NCBI GenBank assembly: GCA_043798435.1
Contig: JAZDOR010000132.1
Span: forward strand, 1-7,799
DNA: 7,799 bases
DNA from: JAGUXG01 sp043798435
Lineage (GTDB): Bacteria; UBA9089; UBA9088; JAGUXG01
Direction: 5' to 3'
Positions 6,053 to 7,799 of this stretch are shown in pieces (positions within the stretch are counted from its first letter, which is position 1; each line of letters begins with the position of its first letter). The translations under genes were made by a program, and so were the position numbers. The notes under the pieces were generated by a model. It was not told the DNA's origin and did no database searches. It saw only the letters and a program-made list of their open reading frames with translations.

Positions 6053-6322
6053 TTAGCCAACTGCTCTCTTCAGGGATTCTCCTGCCTTAAAAACAGGTAT
6101 CTTCCTGGCTGGAATCTTGATCTCTTTGCCTGTCTGAGGATTCCTGCCTGCTCTTGCCGCTCTCTTTCTGACTGAGAAGCTACCGAAGCCGATAATCTGC
6201 ACCTTATCGCCTTTCTTAAGGGCAGATGTTATGCCGTCTATAACTGCATCTACTGCAGAAAGGGCCTGCTTCTTCGTCAACCCAACATCTGCAACCTTAT
6301 CCACTAAATCTGTCTTTGTCAT
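6053..6322 (-). CDS. hup: HU-family histone-like DNA-binding protein
   Basis: Nucleoid protein that bends and wraps DNA as a dimer; 89 residues, the canonical HU length of about 90. The N-terminal helices carry MTKTDLVDKVA and LTKKQALSAVDAVIDGI. The beta-saddle has the conserved IIGFGSFSVRKRAARAGRNP (43-62), followed by QTGKEIKIPARKIPVFKAGESLK. The minor-groove arm with R61-N-P is intact. HU is favoured over IHF because of the sequence GFGSF...RAARAGRNPQTGKEI and the short C-terminus ending at KRAVG, but the two are close. It has the best expression signals of the window: a consensus-like promoter and AGGAGG 8 nt before the ATG (6320-6322). Confidence 0.96.
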   Translation of the reverse strand: MTKTDLVDKVADVGLTKKQALSAVDAVIDGITSALKKGDKVQIIGFGSFSVRKRAARAGRNPQTGKEIKIPARKIPVFKAGESLKRAVG

Positions 6323-6330
6323 TTATCTCA

Positions 6331-6384
6331 CCTCCTTTTTCTATGAGTTTAGGTAATTTATATAAAAATCCCCCATTTTGTCAA
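6331..6384 (-). promoter_or_regulatory. Sigma-70-type promoter and strong ribosome binding site of the HU gene
   Basis: On the minus strand a perfect -35 box TTGACA (6379-6384) and a TATAAA -10 box (6357-6362) are separated by 16 bp. Transcription should start near 6350. AGGAGG (6331-6336), extended to AAGGAGGTGA, lies 8 nt before the ATG. The -35 box is only about 20 bp from the terminal repeats of the IS remnant, which therefore landed just outside the promoter. Confidence 0.8.
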
Positions 6385-6404
6385 GATATTTCTTGCAGTA
6401 TGTT

Positions 6405-6453
6405 ACAGCCAAATGAAAATGTCCTATTCTTAGCCAAATGAAAATGTCCTATT
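6405..6453. repeat. IS terminus: two direct 22-bp copies
   Basis: A 22-bp sequence beginning AGCCAAATGAAAATGTCC occurs twice, identical, at 6407-6428 and 6432-6453 (period 25 bp). Read on the minus strand it ends in ...AGGACATTTTCATTTGGCT. Doubled GGACATTTT-type motifs are what I remember at the ends of ISNCY-like elements whose transposase has an integrase core, and this copy lies just past the transposase-like coding remains. The opposite terminus is not present in the window. Confidence 0.75.
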
Positions 6454-6465
6454 TTGTATTAGTTA

Positions 6466-6788
6466 ATAAAGATCTTTTTTGATACTTATATGAGTCATCT
6501 TAAACCTTCTCCATGGATGATCTATTGAAGGAATATCATCTTTATTATCTTTAATTGCTCTTTTTCTTCTTTTGGTTTTAATAGACTTTATTCTGGTATT
6601 AAATTGGTATTGATGTTCTCTCTTTAATGAGTCTGTCTTGGAAGGTCTTAAATAGCCTTTCTATTCTTTCTTTAGCCGTTGAGAAGAGTTAGCATGAATT
6701 ACCCCTCTACTCCTAACTCTTCTACTGCCCTTTCAAATTGGCTTTTGGGCTCTTTTTGTCCTTTTAACTCTTCTTCAATTGTGAGCTT
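6466..6788 (-). pseudogene. Decayed transposase (ISNCY-like, integrase core), multiple frameshifts and a deletion
   Basis: Pieces of one transposase can be read on the minus strand in successive frames. Frame 1 (about 6704-6785) gives TIEEELKGQKEPKSQFERAV then EELGVE. Frame 2 (about 6680-6703) gives VIHANSSQ. Frame 3 (6599-6676) gives AKERIERLFKTFQDRLIKE. Together they follow the family pattern TQFxRALxELGIExIxANSPQAKGRxERLFxTLQDRL around the end of the DDE domain, whose last acidic residue is the E of RIERLF. A last segment (about 6466-6630) reads NKDDIPSIDHPWRRFKM to a TAA at 6466-6468 and resembles the basic HPWRR-type tail of these enzymes. The N-terminal half and most of the region between catalytic core and tail are missing, so it cannot be active. 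The longest open frame here (6699-6902) is only partly transposase; its first third is antisense to the PorV-like gene. Confidence 0.75.
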
Positions 6789-7027
6789 TGCAATTGACAA
6801 TAGTATTGGTTTTGGGAATGGTTTTGGGGCAGGTCGCATATTGCAATAATGCAGGAGAAAAAGCAACTGCCTTTCTAAATCTTGGTCAAGGTGCAAGGGC
6901 AAATGGAATGGCTGGGGTATACTCTGCTATAGCTGATGAAGCTTCTGCTTGTTACTGGAACCCTGCAGGTCTTGTCCAGTTGAACCAGAACGAGGTTCTG
7001 TTTATGTATCACCGTCCTAATGACTGA
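6788..7027 (+). pseudogene. PorV/UPF0164-like outer-membrane protein, N-terminal fragment
   Basis: The frame encodes 79 residues: a hydrophobic signal-like segment (LTIVLVLGMVLGQVAYC), then NNAGEKATAFLNLGQGARAN, GMAGVYSAIADEASACYWNP and AGLVQLNQNEVLFMYH. The LGQGARAxGMxGxYxAxADxAxAxYWNPAGL pattern is the N-terminal signature of PorV/PorQ and UPF0164 beta-barrel proteins, which are normally 300-400 residues. The frame stops at TGA 7025-7027. A further 20 codons in another frame (7029-7088, VNGLAYSNINMARSSVNET) may be a degraded continuation. The only start is TTG at 6788, with no ribosome site and no basic residues before the hydrophobic core. The true N-terminus was probably lost at the junction with the IS remnant. 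Confidence 0.75.
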
Positions 7028-7088
7028 GGTTAATGGCTTAGCTTATTCCAACATAAACATGGCTCGGTCTTCTGTAAATGAAACCTAA

Positions 7089-7290
7089 AAAGATGGATTA
7101 AAGCAAATCCTGGAGAGCTGTAATAATGAATGAGAAAGGAGAGAGACTTTGCCAGGAGTTAGGGATTCAGCTTATAACATACGATGAGCTATAGAATTTC
7201 CACTGTAACAGAAGAAAAATTAGGTTGATAGAAGAGATAGTCTTATGGTAATATAGGTGCAATTACTCAAAATCTTTTCGGAAATATTTA
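7089..7290. other. No intact gene; possible gene debris
   Basis: This stretch between the PorV-like fragment and the palindromic repeat has stops in all frames. The only suggestive piece is a plus-strand frame at 7102-7194, ending MNEKGERLCQELGIQLITYD then EL. It reads like the end of a soluble protein, but I cannot assign it to a family. It could be debris of another gene or chance. Confidence 0.4.
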
Positions 7291-7423
7291 GCCACAGATG
7301 AACACTGAAAAGATATTTAGACACTGATTTACACAGATGGTCACAGATTTTTAAATTTTATCAGTGGAAATCAGTGTTAATCCAAAGTCAAAAGAATAAG
7401 TGTTAATCTGTGTTATCTGTGGC
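7291..7423. repeat. Palindromic array of CACAGAT/ACACTGATT units upstream of the Rpn gene
   Basis: The left arm (7291-7350) contains GCCACAGATG, ACACTGATTT, ACACAGATGG and TCACAGATTT, units of about 10 bp. The right arm (about 7359-7423) contains ATCAGTGGAA, ATCAGTGTTA, then GTGTTA, ATCTGTGTT and ATCTGTGGC. The outermost 9 bp (7291-7299 and 7415-7423) are perfect reverse complements. Repeats of this CCACAGAT type are common between genes in several environmental bacterial lineages (from memory). It ends 20 bp before the Rpn ribosome binding site. Confidence 0.87.
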
Positions 7424-7455
7424 AAGATTTATTTTATAGACAAAGGAGGACACTT

Positions 7456-7799
7456 ATGCAATTCTTAGATGTCAAAACAGATTTTGCCTTCAAGAAGGTT
7501 TTTGGCTCCAATGGGAGCAAGGATATTTTAATAAGCCTTCTAAACGCAGTAATTGATTTTGGAGATAGTGAAAAGATAGTTGATCTGATCATTGTTGACC
7601 CGTATCAGATTCCATTGATTGAAGGCATGAAGGATAGTTATGTGGATGTTAAGGCAAAGCTATCAAACAACAAGAATGTTATCATTGAGATGCAGGTATT
7701 GAATGTAGAGGGGTTTGAAAAAAGGGTTTTATACAATGCCGCTAAAGCATATTCTACCCAACTCCCAAAAGGAGAAGATTTTACTACCCTTGAACCTAT
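7456..7799 (+). CDS. Rpn-family recombination-promoting nuclease / PD-(D/E)XK transposase-like protein, first 114 residues (runs off the right edge)
   Basis: Start ATG 7456-7458 has AAGGAGGA (7443-7450) 5 nt upstream, an excellent ribosome site. The protein begins with the family hallmark KTDFAFKKVFG (7-17), then SKDILISLLNAVI (21-33). Next come the nuclease core D64 (YVDVKAKL) and E78-x-Q80 (NVIIEMQ), the D...ExQ version of the PD-(D/E)XK active site, and FEKRVLYNAAKAYSTQL (87-103). Rpn proteins are DNA endonucleases that promote RecA-independent recombination in E. coli and have also been linked to phage defence. Full-length members have about 280-330 residues. The frame is clean to the window edge and the catalytic residues are intact, so it is probably functional. 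It is the first intact plus-strand gene, separated from the minus-strand block by degraded mobile DNA. Confidence 0.92.
   Translation, partial: MQFLDVKTDFAFKKVFGSNGSKDILISLLNAVIDFGDSEKIVDLIIVDPYQIPLIEGMKDSYVDVKAKLSNNKNVIIEMQVLNVEGFEKRVLYNAAKAYSTQLPKGEDFTTLEP

Noticed and set aside
6699..6902. Minus-strand 67-codon frame as a real gene
   Set aside because: Its first third is antisense to the PorV-like fragment and only the remainder is transposase-like; it is a chimeric chance frame inside the IS remnant.

Overview
The window reads as chromosomal DNA of an uncultivated, AT-rich, diderm (Gram-negative-type) bacterium. Support for a diderm cell comes from an O-antigen-ligase-like protein, a MurJ/MviN-type flippase and the remains of a PorV-like outer-membrane protein. 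Palindromic short-period repeats, a dead IS and an Rpn-family nuclease gene fit the repeat-rich genomes of groundwater candidate phyla (Omnitrophota or Desantisbacteria type). That placement is a guess; the sequence alone does not fix the phylum.

Layout. Positions 1-6384 form a long block of genes all on the minus strand, transcribed from high to low coordinates: HU DNA-binding protein (with a clear promoter and ribosome binding site), a short MerR-type regulator, tRNA-Pro(GGG), enolase, an FtsB/DivIC-like division protein, tRNA-Phe(GAA), a class I fumarase beta subunit, a UDP-glucose-4-epimerase-like SDR, an O-antigen ligase broken by an in-frame TGA, and the first 190 codons of a MurJ-family flippase that runs off the left edge. 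From about 6405 the character changes. There is one terminus and the scrambled C-terminal coding sequence of an ISNCY-like element (minus strand), fused to the beginning of a PorV-like gene that is itself broken (plus strand). Then comes a stretch without an intact gene, a palindromic repeat, and the first 114 codons of an Rpn/PD-(D/E)XK nuclease gene running off the right edge (plus strand).

How the genes fit together. HU, MerR, tRNA-Pro, enolase, FtsB and tRNA-Phe are housekeeping genes. The epimerase, ligase and flippase at the left look like the edge of a surface-polysaccharide locus: sugar nucleotide supply, chain ligation and membrane export. Both tRNA genes begin only 4-5 nt after the stop codon of the preceding protein gene, so tRNA processing probably cuts these transcripts.

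The most striking non-gene structure is a set of six intergenic repeat arrays. Their sequences differ, but they share a design: short units of 7, 9 or 10 bp in tandem, and in most cases folded back as an imperfect palindrome. They sit at gene 3' ends or just upstream of start codons. In two cases the array supplies the stop codon of the adjoining gene, and in the fumarase gene it encodes about the last 17 residues. I see no complete novel multi-gene system here. The leads most worth following are the repeat family, the interrupted ligase and the IS/PorV junction.
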